A DNA stretch of 64,000 bases from Chitinophaga sp. SYP-B3965 (GCF_009647655.1 NZ_WJFD01000001.1:1364001-1428000), one strand, 5' to 3'. Shown: positions 25,139 to 34,083, counted from the first letter of the stretch. The notes: a model not told the origin generated them from the sequence alone. A program made the numbers and translations.

Positions 25139-27196
25139 ATGCGAAAGATCTTCTGGCTAACAATCTGCATCATGCGGACCGGGGCTTTGTTTGCCCAAAC
25201 GGATTCAGTGAGCAGCAGTAAGGACCTGCAGGAGGTGGTAGTAACTGCCACCCGTAACGAGCAGCTGGTGAATAAAGTACCTATTCCTGTTACCATTATC
25301 AATAAACAACAGCTGCAACGCATGGGCGCAGTATTACTGCAGCAGGTGCTGGCAGAGCAAACGGGTTTGTTCATCACTTCCAACCATGGTACTGGCGTAC
25401 AAATGCAGGGCCTGGAATCTCAATACACCCTGATCCTGCTGGATGGCGAACCCCTCGTTGGCCGCACTGCAGGCACTTTGGACCTCTCCCGCATCATGGT
25501 CAGCAATATTGAAAGGATAGAGATCATCAAAGGCCCCGTTTCCTCTTTATATGGCAGTGATGCACTGGCTGGTGTGATCAATATCATCACCAGGGGGCAG
25601 CAGAAAGAGGCCTACAGCAGCATCGGCGGCAGGTATGGTTCTAACAACACTTATAATATAGACGGAGAAACAAGGATGCCTTATCAGAAAGGGATGTTCA
25701 CCGCCAATGCCGGATACATGCATAGTGGCGGTTATACATTGGGCAGTGGGAACAACACACCTACCATTGCTCCTTTTAAGGCCATCACTTTACAATCCAG
25801 CTGGCAGCAGCAATGGACTGATAAATGGCAAACTGTTCTCAATGGCAGGTATTACCAACAGCGGTACGACAGCTATTTCCAGGATGCCAGCGGTACGGTG
25901 GATGACATCGGCAAAGAAAAAGACGCCAATCTTTCCATCAACCTGAAGAATACGCCCAATAAGCGTTTTACACAGGTATTCCGGATGTATTACTCTTATT
26001 ATAATACAAAGGAAGATATGGTCTACCGGCAGAATAAAAATGTGTATGATGCTTCTTTCTTCACACAACAATACCTGAAACCGGAATACCAGCTGGACTG
26101 GCAACTGCATGAAAAACATCAGCTCACAGCGGGTGCCGGTTATGTGCATGAATCTGTGGAAGCTACCCGTTACGATGATAAAATGGCTTTTAACACGGGG
26201 TATGTTTTCCTGCAGGAGAACTGGAAACCGGCAGACAAATGGAACATCCTCTTAGGTGGCCGTTTTGATCTGCATAATCAATACCCTTCTCAGTTCAGTC
26301 CTAAAATATCACTGTCTTATCAGTTCCTTCCACAGTGGCGGGTATTGGGTTCTGCAGGCCGTGGATACAGAGCGCCGGACTTCCGGCAACTCTACCTGCA
26401 TTTTAATAATGCTGCTGTGGGTTACACCGTGGCGGGTACCAAACTGGCCAAACAAATTATCCAGGATATGCAGGCGAAAGGACAGATCAGCCAGCTGAAC
26501 GTAAACCTGGATGATCTGAAGGACCTGGATGCGGAAAGCTCCTGGTCTTACAACCTGGGCGTGCAGGGCAAGCGGATCAGGGTCAACGGTTTTTACAATA
26601 AAGTAAAGAACCTGATCGATACCAGGGCCATCGCAGAAAAAACAAACGGGCAGCGTGTGTTCAGTTATGTGAATGTAAAAAGCATTACCACTTATGGTGC
26701 TGAAGCAGAGTATAATCAGCCTATTGGCAAATACTGGCAGGCTTCCGCAGGTTATCAGTATCTCCGTACTGTAGACAATGAATTATATGATCAGGTGAAA
26801 GACGGACAGGTATATACTGTAGATAAACAGACGAATGAAACAAGAGCACTGAAACGTAATGAATACTTCGGCCTCTTTTCCCGTTCCCATCATACAGCAA
26901 ATCTGAAGCTTGCATGGATACATGCCCGTTTGGGACTGGACGCCAATGCGCGGGTGATCTATCGCAGCAAATATGGTTTTGCAGATGAGAACGGCAACCA
27001 AACACCTGATCTGAATAGTGAGTTCGTGAAAGGTTATGCGGTGGTGAACCTGGCCGCAGCAAAGGCCTTGTGGGAAAACAGGATACGCATTCAGGCAACC
27101 GTGGAAAATCTTTTTGAACATACAGATGCAGCGCATATTCCCACCTTACCGGGCAGGTTATATACGCTTGGTATCAATTTTAAATTTCCTCATTAA
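25139..27196 (+). CDS. TonB-dependent outer-membrane receptor, HmuR-like, 685 aa
   Basis: This receptor should carry a ligand, probably haem, across the outer membrane using TonB energy. A signal peptide (1-20, ending LFAQ) is followed by a TonB-box-like DLQEVVVTATR, a plug domain (about 33-150) with VLAEQTGLFI and the SLYGSDALAGVINIITRG motif, and a beta-barrel ending ...INFKFPH. It has no carboxypeptidase-like extension, unlike the receptor at 52465. An HmuY-like lipoprotein begins 9 nt downstream and a DUF6607 gene follows, an arrangement familiar from haem uptake in Bacteroidota. Haem specificity is inferred from these neighbours; receptor His ligands cannot be assigned with certainty. 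Confidence 0.9.
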   Translation: MRKIFWLTICIMRTGALFAQTDSVSSSKDLQEVVVTATRNEQLVNKVPIPVTIINKQQLQRMGAVLLQQVLAEQTGLFITSNHGTGVQMQGLESQYTLILLDGEPLVGRTAGTLDLSRIMVSNIERIEIIKGPVSSLYGSDALAGVINIITRGQQKEAYSSIGGRYGSNNTYNIDGETRMPYQKGMFTANAGYMHSGGYTLGSGNNTPTIAPFKAITLQSSWQQQWTDKWQTVLNGRYYQQRYDSYFQDASGTVDDIGKEKDANLSINLKNTPNKRFTQVFRMYYSYYNTKEDMVYRQNKNVYDASFFTQQYLKPEYQLDWQLHEKHQLTAGAGYVHESVEATRYDDKMAFNTGYVFLQENWKPADKWNILLGGRFDLHNQYPSQFSPKISLSYQFLPQWRVLGSAGRGYRAPDFRQLYLHFNNAAVGYTVAGTKLAKQIIQDMQAKGQISQLNVNLDDLKDLDAESSWSYNLGVQGKRIRVNGFYNKVKNLIDTRAIAEKTNGQRVFSYVNVKSITTYGAEAEYNQPIGKYWQASAGYQYLRTVDNELYDQVKDGQVYTVDKQTNETRALKRNEYFGLFSRSHHTANLKLAWIHARLGLDANARVIYRSKYGFADENGNQTPDLNSEFVKGYAVVNLAAAKALWENRIRIQATVENLFEHTDAAHIPTLPGRLYTLGINFKFPH

Positions 27197-27205
27197 TCAA
27201 TTTAT

Positions 27206-27787
27206 ATGAAAGCAGCACAATTCTTCAAGTTTGGCGCAATGGCGCTCACCGTAACATTCTTCGCCGCATGTAGCAAAGATGATGACACACCGGCAAAACC
27301 AACGATCGTATCTACCACCTCCACTAATATTGATGCAGATGCGGCTGGCACTAATAAGTTCACCCTGTTCAGCCTGGCTGAAAATAAAGTGATCGCCAAC
27401 ACGGATTCTGCCACTACGAAATGGGATATTGGTTTCAGGGCTACCACCATCATCGTGAATGGCGGCACCAGCGGTCCTGGTAGTGCGGCAGCACAGGTAC
27501 TCTCAGGTGTGTACAATGATTTAAACACAGCACCTGAAACTGGTTATGTAACAGATGCCACCACCAAAGCTATCACCGGCTGGTATAATTACAACATGGA
27601 TACACATGTGATCTCTCCTGTTACCGGCAAGTTCATTGTATTGAAAACGGCTACCGGCAAATATGCGAAACTGGAGATCACCAGTTATTATAAAGATGCA
27701 CCTGCTGCTCCATCTCAGACTTCTGTAAGCAGGTTCTATCATTTCAGGTTCGTGTTGCAAAGCAATGGCTCCAAAAATTTTAAATAA
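27206..27787 (+). CDS. HmuY-like haem-binding lipoprotein, 193 aa
   Basis: HmuY proteins are surface lipoproteins that capture haem and hand it to the HmuR receptor. The lipobox is FFAACSKD with Cys22 as the lipidation site. The family pattern is visible: a strand with ATTKWDIGFRATTIIVNGGTS near 70, then YNYNMDTHVISPVTGKFIVL and KYAKLEITSYYKD near the end, followed by SRFYHFRFVLQ. In Porphyromonas HmuY two His residues hold haem, while other Bacteroidota homologues use Met; here the MDTH segment offers both a Met and a His as candidate ligands. The gene starts 9 nt after the receptor stop, so they are almost certainly co-transcribed. Confidence 0.87.
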   Translation: MKAAQFFKFGAMALTVTFFAACSKDDDTPAKPTIVSTTSTNIDADAAGTNKFTLFSLAENKVIANTDSATTKWDIGFRATTIIVNGGTSGPGSAAAQVLSGVYNDLNTAPETGYVTDATTKAITGWYNYNMDTHVISPVTGKFIVLKTATGKYAKLEITSYYKDAPAAPSQTSVSRFYHFRFVLQSNGSKNFK

Positions 27788-27795
27788 ACTCAATT

Positions 27796-28725
27796 ATGAA
27801 AAGACTCATCTTACTTGCCATGGCCTTCATTGCGCAGCAAAGCATGGCACAGCAGCAATTATCGCAGGATAAAGCTGCTATTAAGAAAATGTGTGGTTGC
27901 CATGAAGTAACTTTCGAGTATACTGAAACATTCCCCACAGACAGTAATTACAAACCAAAGGGATACAAGAAGATCACGGATGCCATAGAATATATTACCG
28001 TGGCAGAAGAAGGTGATAAACGCATTGTATTACAGCACCTGCTGATCGCTGAAGGCGATGTGATCAAACACTGGACGGAAGACTGGCAATACGAGAACCA
28101 GACCCTGCTGGCGTTTGATAAAGACAATACCTGGAAAAAGAAACAGCTGCCTGCTGCACAGGTAAAAGGCCAATGGACACAGAAAGTATTTGGTGTGGAT
28201 GATGAACCCCGTTATGAGGGTACCGCCACCTGGGTACATGCTGATGGCCGCCATTACTGGGAAGCAGCCAGCGACGCTCCCCTGCCCCGCCGGGAATATA
28301 CAACCCGCAACGATTATAATGTGCTGCGCCGCATCAACCATCATGAAATTACAGCCACCGGATCTGTTCATGAACAGGATAACGAAAAGGTAGTAAGGGC
28401 AGATGGAAAAGATAAAGTGATCGTGAAAGAAAAAGGACTGAACACTTACGATCGTACAGATGAAAGCAAATGCAGCACAGCCAAAGAATGGTGGGAACAG
28501 CATCAGCAATTCTGGGCACTGGTACGCAAGAACTGGGATAAGCTCTATGCCGCTAATTCTACTGTTACCCTGCAGAAGAAAGTCAATAACGAACCATTAT
28601 ACAAAGCCATGAGCACACTGGAAAAGAAGGCTTATGCGAAAGAACTTACCGGCGTTGCGCTGGAGAAAGAGATCGCAGCCACTTTGCAGCAGTTTGCGGC
28701 CAATACGGATATGGGATTGAAGTAG
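27796..28725 (+). CDS. Exported DUF6607 family protein, 309 aa
   Basis: A signal peptide (1-19, ending SMAQ) predicts export. The mature N-terminus carries KKMCGCHEVTFEYTETF (about residues 34-50), a signature of the DUF6607 family as I know it, and Trp-rich strands such as HWTEDWQYENQ and VKGQWTQKVFGVDD follow. The tail is helical with an EWWEQHQQFWALVRKNWDKLY segment. Function is not established. The family commonly follows HmuY-like lipoproteins, and here it begins 8 nt after one. The CGCH motif could bind haem or metal, although it is not the CxxCH cytochrome-c motif. A perfect palindromic terminator follows. Confidence 0.85.
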   Translation: MKRLILLAMAFIAQQSMAQQQLSQDKAAIKKMCGCHEVTFEYTETFPTDSNYKPKGYKKITDAIEYITVAEEGDKRIVLQHLLIAEGDVIKHWTEDWQYENQTLLAFDKDNTWKKKQLPAAQVKGQWTQKVFGVDDEPRYEGTATWVHADGRHYWEAASDAPLPRREYTTRNDYNVLRRINHHEITATGSVHEQDNEKVVRADGKDKVIVKEKGLNTYDRTDESKCSTAKEWWEQHQQFWALVRKNWDKLYAANSTVTLQKKVNNEPLYKAMSTLEKKAYAKELTGVALEKEIAATLQQFAANTDMGLK

Positions 28726-28736
28726 ATCTTTTTAGT

Positions 28737-28768
28737 AAAAGCCCCCAGCATGCTGGGGGCTTTTTTAT
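28737..28768 (+). terminator. Terminator of the haem-uptake operon
   Basis: AAGCCCCCAGCA and TGCTGGGGGCTT form a perfect 24-bp palindrome (28739-28762), followed by a T-run. It starts 13 nt after the DUF6607 stop. Confidence 0.92.
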
Positions 28769-28803
28769 TAGGCATTGAATTTGTGCTTCTTCTATAAAAA
28801 ACC

Positions 28804-29103
28804 ATGGCTACTACCTTCTCCGAGATGATCAACAGCAGTAAACCCGTTCTGGTAGATTTCTTTGCTACCTGGTGTGGTCCCTGCAAAACGATGGAGCCTA
28901 TCTTAAAGAACCTCAAAAGCGAGATCGGCGATACGGCCAGCATCATTAAAATAGATGTAGACAGGAACCCTGCTGCAGCACAGGCTTACCAGGTACAGGG
29001 TGTACCTACCCTGATCCTGTTTAAGGAAGGAAAGATATTATGGCGGCAATCAGGTGTGGTACAAGCTAAACAGTTAGAACAGATCATCCGGCAACATGCT
29101 TAG
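28804..29103 (+). CDS. Thioredoxin, 99 aa
   Basis: This is a cytoplasmic disulfide reductase of the thioredoxin family. The active site [15 protein letters not shown] (Cys31 and Cys34 region) and the cis-Pro motif [14 protein letters not shown] are intact, and the length is slightly shorter than the usual 105-108 residues. There is no signal peptide. It is separated from the upstream operon by a strong terminator and its stop lies one base from the stop of the convergent CxxC lipoprotein gene, so the two thiol proteins are neighbours but not one transcript. Confidence 0.94.
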   Translation: MATTFSEMINSSKPVLVDFFATWCGPCKTMEPILKNLKSEIGDTASIIKIDVDRNPAAAQAYQVQGVPTLILFKEGKILWRQSGVVQAKQLEQIIRQHA

Positions 29104-29104
29104 C

Positions 29105-29566
29105 TCACAAGGCAACACCATACTTTGCAGCAATGGTATCTATCTTTTCCAGGTATAGCCAGTCCTGAAAAACAACATCTCCTTTTTCACATTCCAGGAA
29201 TAAGTTCTTAGGCAGGTTAATGCCATACTTATCGATGTTCTGGTGTTCATCTATGATGATACGGAAGCTGGAACCATTGCCGATGGAGTCTTTCACCGAC
29301 GCATTATTCACGGGAATGACCAGCAGTTTTTTATATGGATCAAACCGTTTATCCTGGTCTATTTTTTTGATGAAACGGATGGTCTTCTCCGTGCAGGAGC
29401 CACAATTACCAGATACAATAATGGCAATGGACTTAGGATATTCCTTCAGGTCTACTTTATAAATTTCAGAAAGATAGAGGTCCAGCTGCTCTTTTTCCTT
29501 CGAGTTGGTTTTGCCCGGGCCGCAAGCCAGCACTATGAGGCAGGCTAATAAATAAAAGTACTTCAT
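29105..29566 (-). CDS. CxxC-containing lipoprotein, thioredoxin-like, 153 aa
   Basis: A short lipoprotein signal (LIVLACGPG) places the lipidated Cys at residue 15, so the protein should be membrane-anchored and exposed to the periplasm or surface. Residues 45-62 read SKSIAIIVSGNCGSCTEKT-like, a beta-strand followed by C55-G-S-C58 and a helix, which is the layout of a thioredoxin fold active site. A late NLPKNLFLECEKG segment may serve as the strand after the cis-Pro position. It has diverged from standard TlpA/ResA proteins. It overlaps the preceding DUF4221 gene by four bases (ATGA) and is the last gene of a three-gene transcript with a Cys-rich exported protein, which suggests thiol-disulfide work on that protein (inference). 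Confidence 0.8.
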   Translation of the reverse strand: MKYFYLLACLIVLACGPGKTNSKEKEQLDLYLSEIYKVDLKEYPKSIAIIVSGNCGSCTEKTIRFIKKIDQDKRFDPYKKLLVIPVNNASVKDSIGNGSSFRIIIDEHQNIDKYGINLPKNLFLECEKGDVVFQDWLYLEKIDTIAAKYGVAL

Positions 29567-30744
29567 GGTTGGATCTTTAGTATGTGAAACTTTAATACAG
29601 TACCATCTGCATTTTCATTCTTCTTATGTGTAGGAGATATATAAAGTCCCTTAGGTGTTACAAACCAGGAATAAGAAGCATAACGTTTCCCCGGCAGCAC
29701 TTCTTCATACACCAGTTCAAAATCCTCATTGAAAGCCATTAATACCAGTTCTTTATCCAGTACGGAATTGAAGTACTTCCCGTTTTTATAATCAATCTCC
29801 TTCAGATGGAAACGATAATAGAGATGTTTGTACTTATCATACATCACCGGAAAGAACTGCGAGTTTTCAATCAGGTGGATCCTCCATTCCATCTCTTCTT
29901 TCACTTCTTCCGGCACGAGGGGTTTGACCAGGTTTTTACTGAGAGTGCTTTTACCTCCATAAGCGGTTACATACTGCGTCCGGTAATTGTATTGATAGAT
30001 ATTGGATTCGTAGGTGAAATTATACGTAAGGAAACTATCTTTCTGTGCTTCCGCCACATTGACCTGTCCCAGCATCCCCATATTCCCTTTCTTATCATAG
30101 AAGTAATCGCTATGGTATAAGGGCAGGCTTTGGAGACTGGTATCTTTCATACTCAGTAATACGAACGAAGGCCTTTTAACGGGCATGTCATTAAAGATCT
30201 GCTCCATCAGTATGCCTGATGCGGACCGGGTCATTTTACAGGCATGAGAATAAGTAACCGGCATGCCATATGACTCCCTGCTGTTCGTTCCCCTGGTGGT
30301 TGAAAGATCGATATCCTGTTTTACATGAAAAGATGAATCGATGAGTAACATCCGTTTGTTACTCAGGTTGATAAAAATAGAATCGAAGCTGATCAGTGTA
30401 ATATCTGCCACACTTTTGGATTTATCCAGGTCTTTCCTGTCCAGATTACTGAACAAAGGACTTTCAGACAGGAGGATATGTTTTACAAAAGAAGGTTTGT
30501 CCAGGTTGAAGATATCCAGGCTAACGTTATTGGAATTATATCCTATGAAAAAAGTACTGCCTGCTATCTCCGCTACAGAGAAAGTAAAGTATTGGTAAAA
30601 CGCGTGTTCCGGCAGTGGAATGCTAACTGAATCAATGGTTAGTTGCTGCTTATCAGTTCTTTTTACAGAGAGGATATATTTGTTGTTGCTATTGCATGAG
30701 ATGAAAAGGAGCAACGATAACGTTGCTCCGGATATTTTGAACAT
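29563..30744 (-). CDS. DUF4221 family lipoprotein, predicted beta-propeller, 393 aa
   Basis: The lipobox LLFISCNSN gives a lipidated Cys17. The rest is a run of beta-strands with aromatic and polar residues (for example AGSTFFIGYNSNNVSLDIF, SYSWFVTPKGLYISP) that fits the DUF4221 pattern, which is usually drawn as a six-bladed beta-propeller. The function of the family is unknown. It begins 17 nt downstream of the Cys-rich protein and overlaps the CxxC lipoprotein gene by four bases, so the three are probably made together and may form one envelope complex. Confidence 0.78.
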   Translation of the reverse strand: MFKISGATLSLLLFISCNSNNKYILSVKRTDKQQLTIDSVSIPLPEHAFYQYFTFSVAEIAGSTFFIGYNSNNVSLDIFNLDKPSFVKHILLSESPLFSNLDRKDLDKSKSVADITLISFDSIFINLSNKRMLLIDSSFHVKQDIDLSTTRGTNSRESYGMPVTYSHACKMTRSASGILMEQIFNDMPVKRPSFVLLSMKDTSLQSLPLYHSDYFYDKKGNMGMLGQVNVAEAQKDSFLTYNFTYESNIYQYNYRTQYVTAYGGKSTLSKNLVKPLVPEEVKEEMEWRIHLIENSQFFPVMYDKYKHLYYRFHLKEIDYKNGKYFNSVLDKELVLMAFNEDFELVYEEVLPGKRYASYSWFVTPKGLYISPTHKKNENADGTVLKFHILKIQP

Positions 30745-30761
30745 TCAATCTGTATTGATGA

Positions 30762-31247
30762 TTAAAACTTGATTTCCTCCGTTTCTGGCGCAAATGGTGG
30801 TATTGGACAGCCGGATGGCGTTGTACAAACAACTCCGCCGCCTCCTAATGCGCACATGCTGAGGTTAGGATCTAAAGGACATACATGGTAAGTAAGACCT
30901 CCGGGGCAGGGCATAGGATTAGGGCAAGATGTTCCTGAAGAAGCTGCAGCGCAAGATGTAACGCCGGGTTGTCCCGGGCAAGGCACCTCTTTGAAGGGTG
31001 ATAGAACCGGGCAAACTTTGGAAAAACCGCAGGGTATTGAACCGGTTTCCGCACATCCGTAAGCCACCGGGTTGTTAGGGCATGGAATCCGGTAATAATT
31101 AACAACAGCCCCCTCATATACAACGGGAACATCTGCTGATGCAACATACTCCGCCTTAAATGTTTTAGAAGTGGGAGGTGTTGGGGAAAAGTTTAGAAAT
31201 GGGAAGAAAGAAGCTAAGAGGGTACTTAGCAGGATCAATTGCTTCAT
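30762..31247 (-). CDS. Cys-rich exported protein with degenerate repeats, 161 aa
   Basis: I do not recognise a named family. An N-terminal signal (1-20) precedes a short Pro/Thr-rich linker, and the mature part holds 12 cysteines in about 100 residues with many Pro and Gly. The cysteines fall in degenerate repeats: PCPNNPVAYGCAE, VPCPGQPGVTSCAA and MPCPGGLTYHVCPLDPN, followed by SMCALGGGG and VCTTPSGCPIPP. Such spacing suggests a disulfide-knotted secreted or surface protein. It has its own -7 box (TATTTTTG on the minus strand, 31275-31268) and leads an operon with a DUF4221 lipoprotein and a CxxC lipoprotein. The overall plan recalls NVEALA-type exported peptides with beta-propeller partners, but the match is only loose. 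Confidence 0.72.
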   Translation of the reverse strand: MKQLILLSTLLASFFPFLNFSPTPPTSKTFKAEYVASADVPVVYEGAVVNYYRIPCPNNPVAYGCAETGSIPCGFSKVCPVLSPFKEVPCPGQPGVTSCAAASSGTSCPNPMPCPGGLTYHVCPLDPNLSMCALGGGGVVCTTPSGCPIPPFAPETEEIKF

Positions 31248-31400
31248 GGAACAAAAATTAAAGGGTTCAAAAATAGATTTCGGATATCGGGTAACTCACA
31301 TGTCTATATTTAGAAATTTAACTAATTAAAAAGGGGAATCCTATTCACCTAAATAGTAATGACTATTTGATGACATGGTAATTAAATGGTAATTTACACC

Positions 31401-32186
31401 ATGCTTATACAAGCCTCCTGTTTACTTGATCTTACCTGCGAAACCCCGGTACCTACCACCTTTATGCTCCGTGCAAGAAGTGGTGTTGGCCAGTTTGTGA
31501 TCAAAGATGAAATGCATACCAAACCTTTCCGCACCATGACAGAATTCACCGATAACTACGGAAACCTCTGCCAGCGTGTAGTATTACCTGTCGGCACATT
31601 CCGGATAGAAAGCACTGTACTGGCGGATTGCGCCGAGACCATTGAAGTGGATTACAGCGCAGGGTGGACGGCTATTGAGTATCTGCCTGATTATATGCTA
31701 CACTACCTCCTGCCCAGCAGGTATTGTGAATCTGACAGGATGGGCGATCTGGCCGTAGAGATCACCAAACATGCCACCACAGGTTATGAACAGGTGGAAG
31801 CCATCCGCCAATGGATCAACACCAATATCCGTTATCAATACGGCACAACGAACAGTTCTACATCTGCCTGGGATATCCTCTCCACTAAAGTAGGCGTGTG
31901 CCGGGATTTTTCTCACCTGGGCATAGCACTTTGCAGGGCCATGGATATTCCTGCCAGGATGGTGACCGGTTACCTCTACGGTTTACAGCCAATGGACCTG
32001 CATGCCTGGTTTGAAGTATACCTTACCGGGCGCTGGTATTGTTTTGATGCTACACAAACGGAACCAAAGGGCAACCGGATCAACGTAGCGTATGGAAGAG
32101 ATGCAGCGGATGTAGCTTTTGCCAGTCACTTTGGACCGGTGCGGCTGAATGAGATGATGGTGAAGGTGGACGAATCCAAAGACTAA
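31401..32186 (+). CDS. Transglutaminase-like cysteine protease family protein, 261 aa
   Basis: The C-terminal half is a transglutaminase-like domain with the catalytic triad Cys167 (STKVGVCRDFSHLG), His201 (MDLHAWFEVYL) and Asp216 (WYCFDATQ). The N-terminal beta-domain (1-90) is the usual companion in bacterial members. There is no signal peptide, so it is probably cytoplasmic. Members act as proteases or amide-forming enzymes; the substrate is unknown. I prefer the ATG at 31401 over one at 31386 because the family normally starts with a beta-strand like MLIQASCLLDL. The last 107 nt overlap the minus-strand erythromycin-esterase-like gene. Confidence 0.88.
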   Translation: MLIQASCLLDLTCETPVPTTFMLRARSGVGQFVIKDEMHTKPFRTMTEFTDNYGNLCQRVVLPVGTFRIESTVLADCAETIEVDYSAGWTAIEYLPDYMLHYLLPSRYCESDRMGDLAVEITKHATTGYEQVEAIRQWINTNIRYQYGTTNSSTSAWDILSTKVGVCRDFSHLGIALCRAMDIPARMVTGYLYGLQPMDLHAWFEVYLTGRWYCFDATQTEPKGNRINVAYGRDAADVAFASHFGPVRLNEMMVKVDESKD

Positions 32187-33351
32187 CTGCTGCCGTGGTC
32201 TTATTAATATAGATCAGCCAATCGAATAGATCAGCGAGTTTAACTGGTTTTTCAGAGAACTGGTAATCTGATGCAAAAACACCGACTACCCTGAATTGAC
32301 CTTGCAAAGAAGATGTGTGTAATGGCAGGAGGAAACAGGGTATTCCTTTTTGTTGCAGCACATATTCTGCAGTACCGGGGCCTGCGGGTTTTAGTACATT
32401 GTCCATTTTCATACTGTCTGCGTTTGCAATGGCTGCCCGGTAAGTACCGGCGCTGGTGGCAAAACCAATATTCGTGTACGCTTTACCGTAATGCTGTTTT
32501 AAGTTCTCCCCCATCGTTGTAAAACTGACCATACCATGTTGCCTTCCGATGTGTGCATTGTGTGCCCACAACATGATCTTCTCACCGGGATGCAATTTGG
32601 AAAGGTGCCTGATATTCAAGGCCATCATGGAATCGCGGGTGTTCAATGCCAGCATCCAGTCCTTTTCGTTAAACTGATGTAAGGCTGCGGAAATATTATT
32701 GATCATCCAGTTGGCCTGCTCCCATGCAGTGTCCGGCACCATGGCGGGTTTAGGTGGAAGCGTGCGTAATACGCTGTCCACAATATCCCTGGCCATGTGC
32801 ATGGCATCATTGATAGAATCTGTTCCTTCCCCATCATAATCTGTGAACGGGGTGAAAATGTTTGTTTTGTATTGTGCTTCAAATGTTGTCAGGGCACGGA
32901 CATAACTATCCATCTGCTGGGAATCAAAACCGGCAAAAGTGAGCTTGCGGGTATGATGTGTATTATAATCTTTCATCCATTCAATCAGGTCTGTTAGTTC
33001 TGTTACCTGCCATACGGTATGGAATTCATCTTTGAGTATTTGTTTCGGATCTCCTTTACCGGTAAGGATATAAGTGTTGATCATGTTGGCGCCATAGATC
33101 CCGTCTTCAATAGCAAATACGGAGTAATTCATTTCTTCTACCAGGAATTTAAACATGTCGCTCTTCATGGTAAAACATTCATGGGTACCATGTGTGGCTT
33201 CTCCCATACCTACTACCTGTGTACCTGCCAGCGCTTTTTTCAGCGATCTGAAGTTCGGGTTTGTGCTGTTCAATGGTATTTCCTGCTGTGCTGTTGCAAC
33301 AGTATATACCAGGCATAACATGGCCGTTAACGACATGTGCATTCGTTTCAT
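32080..33351 (-). CDS. Erythromycin esterase family protein, exported, 423 aa
   Basis: A signal peptide (1-21, ending ATAQ) predicts export. The erythromycin-esterase fold is shown by GMGEATHGTHECFTMK with its metal- or active-site His and Glu (48-63), FAIEDGIYGANMIN, GFDSQQMDSYV near 140 and KIMLWAHNAHIGRQHG near 265. Despite the name most family members are not resistance enzymes, so antibiotic hydrolysis should not be assumed. The domain seems complete at FDWLIYINKTT, and the last about 35 residues (AAVSLWIRPP onwards) are read antisense to the end of the transglutaminase gene and look like a run-on tail. It begins 24 nt downstream of a LytTR regulator and may belong to that operon. Confidence 0.87.
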   Translation of the reverse strand: MKRMHMSLTAMLCLVYTVATAQQEIPLNSTNPNFRSLKKALAGTQVVGMGEATHGTHECFTMKSDMFKFLVEEMNYSVFAIEDGIYGANMINTYILTGKGDPKQILKDEFHTVWQVTELTDLIEWMKDYNTHHTRKLTFAGFDSQQMDSYVRALTTFEAQYKTNIFTPFTDYDGEGTDSINDAMHMARDIVDSVLRTLPPKPAMVPDTAWEQANWMINNISAALHQFNEKDWMLALNTRDSMMALNIRHLSKLHPGEKIMLWAHNAHIGRQHGMVSFTTMGENLKQHYGKAYTNIGFATSAGTYRAAIANADSMKMDNVLKPAGPGTAEYVLQQKGIPCFLLPLHTSSLQGQFRVVGVFASDYQFSEKPVKLADLFDWLIYINKTTAAVSLWIRPPSPSSHSAAPVQSDWQKLHPLHLFHTLR

Positions 33352-33375
33352 ATAAAGTGATTTTAGGTATTATTA

Positions 33376-34083
33376 TCAGATGCCCCGCAGTTCCCGGAAG
33401 AGGATGGATTGCCTTCTGGACAAGGGTATTTTTGTGCCGTCTGTTAGTTCCAGCTCCAGCAAATGCTGGTTCAGCGTGGTGATATGCTGCACATGTTCCA
33501 GGTTCACAATGTGTTTACGGCTGGCCCTGAAAAAGTATAAGGGGTTCAGCCGGGATTCCAGGGATTGCAGGCTGCGGGCCAGCAATGGTGCATGTTTCCC
33601 GAAATGGATGCGCGCATAACTTCCGGTGGATTCCAGCAAACGGATATCTGCCAATGGCACAAACCAGCAACGCTCTCCGTCTTTCACAAATATCTTTTCC
33701 TGCAGATCAGGATATTGCTCTGCTTTGGGTTTTATTGTTTCCTGCAAGCGTTCCAGGCTTTCCGCCAAACGCTTTTCCGTAACGGGTTTCAGCAGGTAGT
33801 CCAGTGCATTCACTTCAAATGCTTTAATAGCATAAGCGTCATATGCGGTGGTGAAGATCACTGCAGGCACAGTTCTCAGCTGCTCCAACAGTGCAAATCC
33901 ATTGGCTTCCGGCATTTCAATATCCAGGAAGATCACCTGTGGCCGGGTGCGTTCTATGAGTTCCAAAGCTTCTGCTACATTAGCCGCTTCGCCGGTGATG
34001 GTCACGAAAGGAAATTGTTTTAATATGGCACGAAGGTCTTTCCGCGCCAGCCTTTCATCATCTATGATCACTGCTTCTATCAT
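33376..34083 (-). CDS. LytTR response regulator, 235 aa
   Basis: The receiver domain (1-120) has the acidic pair near residues 8-9 (IIDDERLARKD), phospho-acceptor Asp in VIFLDIEMPEANG (near 56), Thr in VIFTTAYDAYA and Lys in DYLLKPVTEKR. The LytTR DNA-binding domain occupies the last 100 residues, with ESTGSYARIHF and FFRASRKHIVNLEHV. Its first codon overlaps the last codons of the kinase upstream (ATGA, 34080-34083), so the pair is translationally coupled. The erythromycin-esterase-like gene follows 24 nt after its stop. Confidence 0.93.
   Translation of the reverse strand: MIEAVIIDDERLARKDLRAILKQFPFVTITGEAANVAEALELIERTRPQVIFLDIEMPEANGFALLEQLRTVPAVIFTTAYDAYAIKAFEVNALDYLLKPVTEKRLAESLERLQETIKPKAEQYPDLQEKIFVKDGERCWFVPLADIRLLESTGSYARIHFGKHAPLLARSLQSLESRLNPLYFFRASRKHIVNLEHVQHITTLNQHLLELELTDGTKIPLSRRQSILFRELRGI

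Noticed and set aside
32080-33351. Macrolide resistance gene
   Set aside because: The family includes many non-resistance enzymes, and nothing in the context supports a drug-inactivating role.
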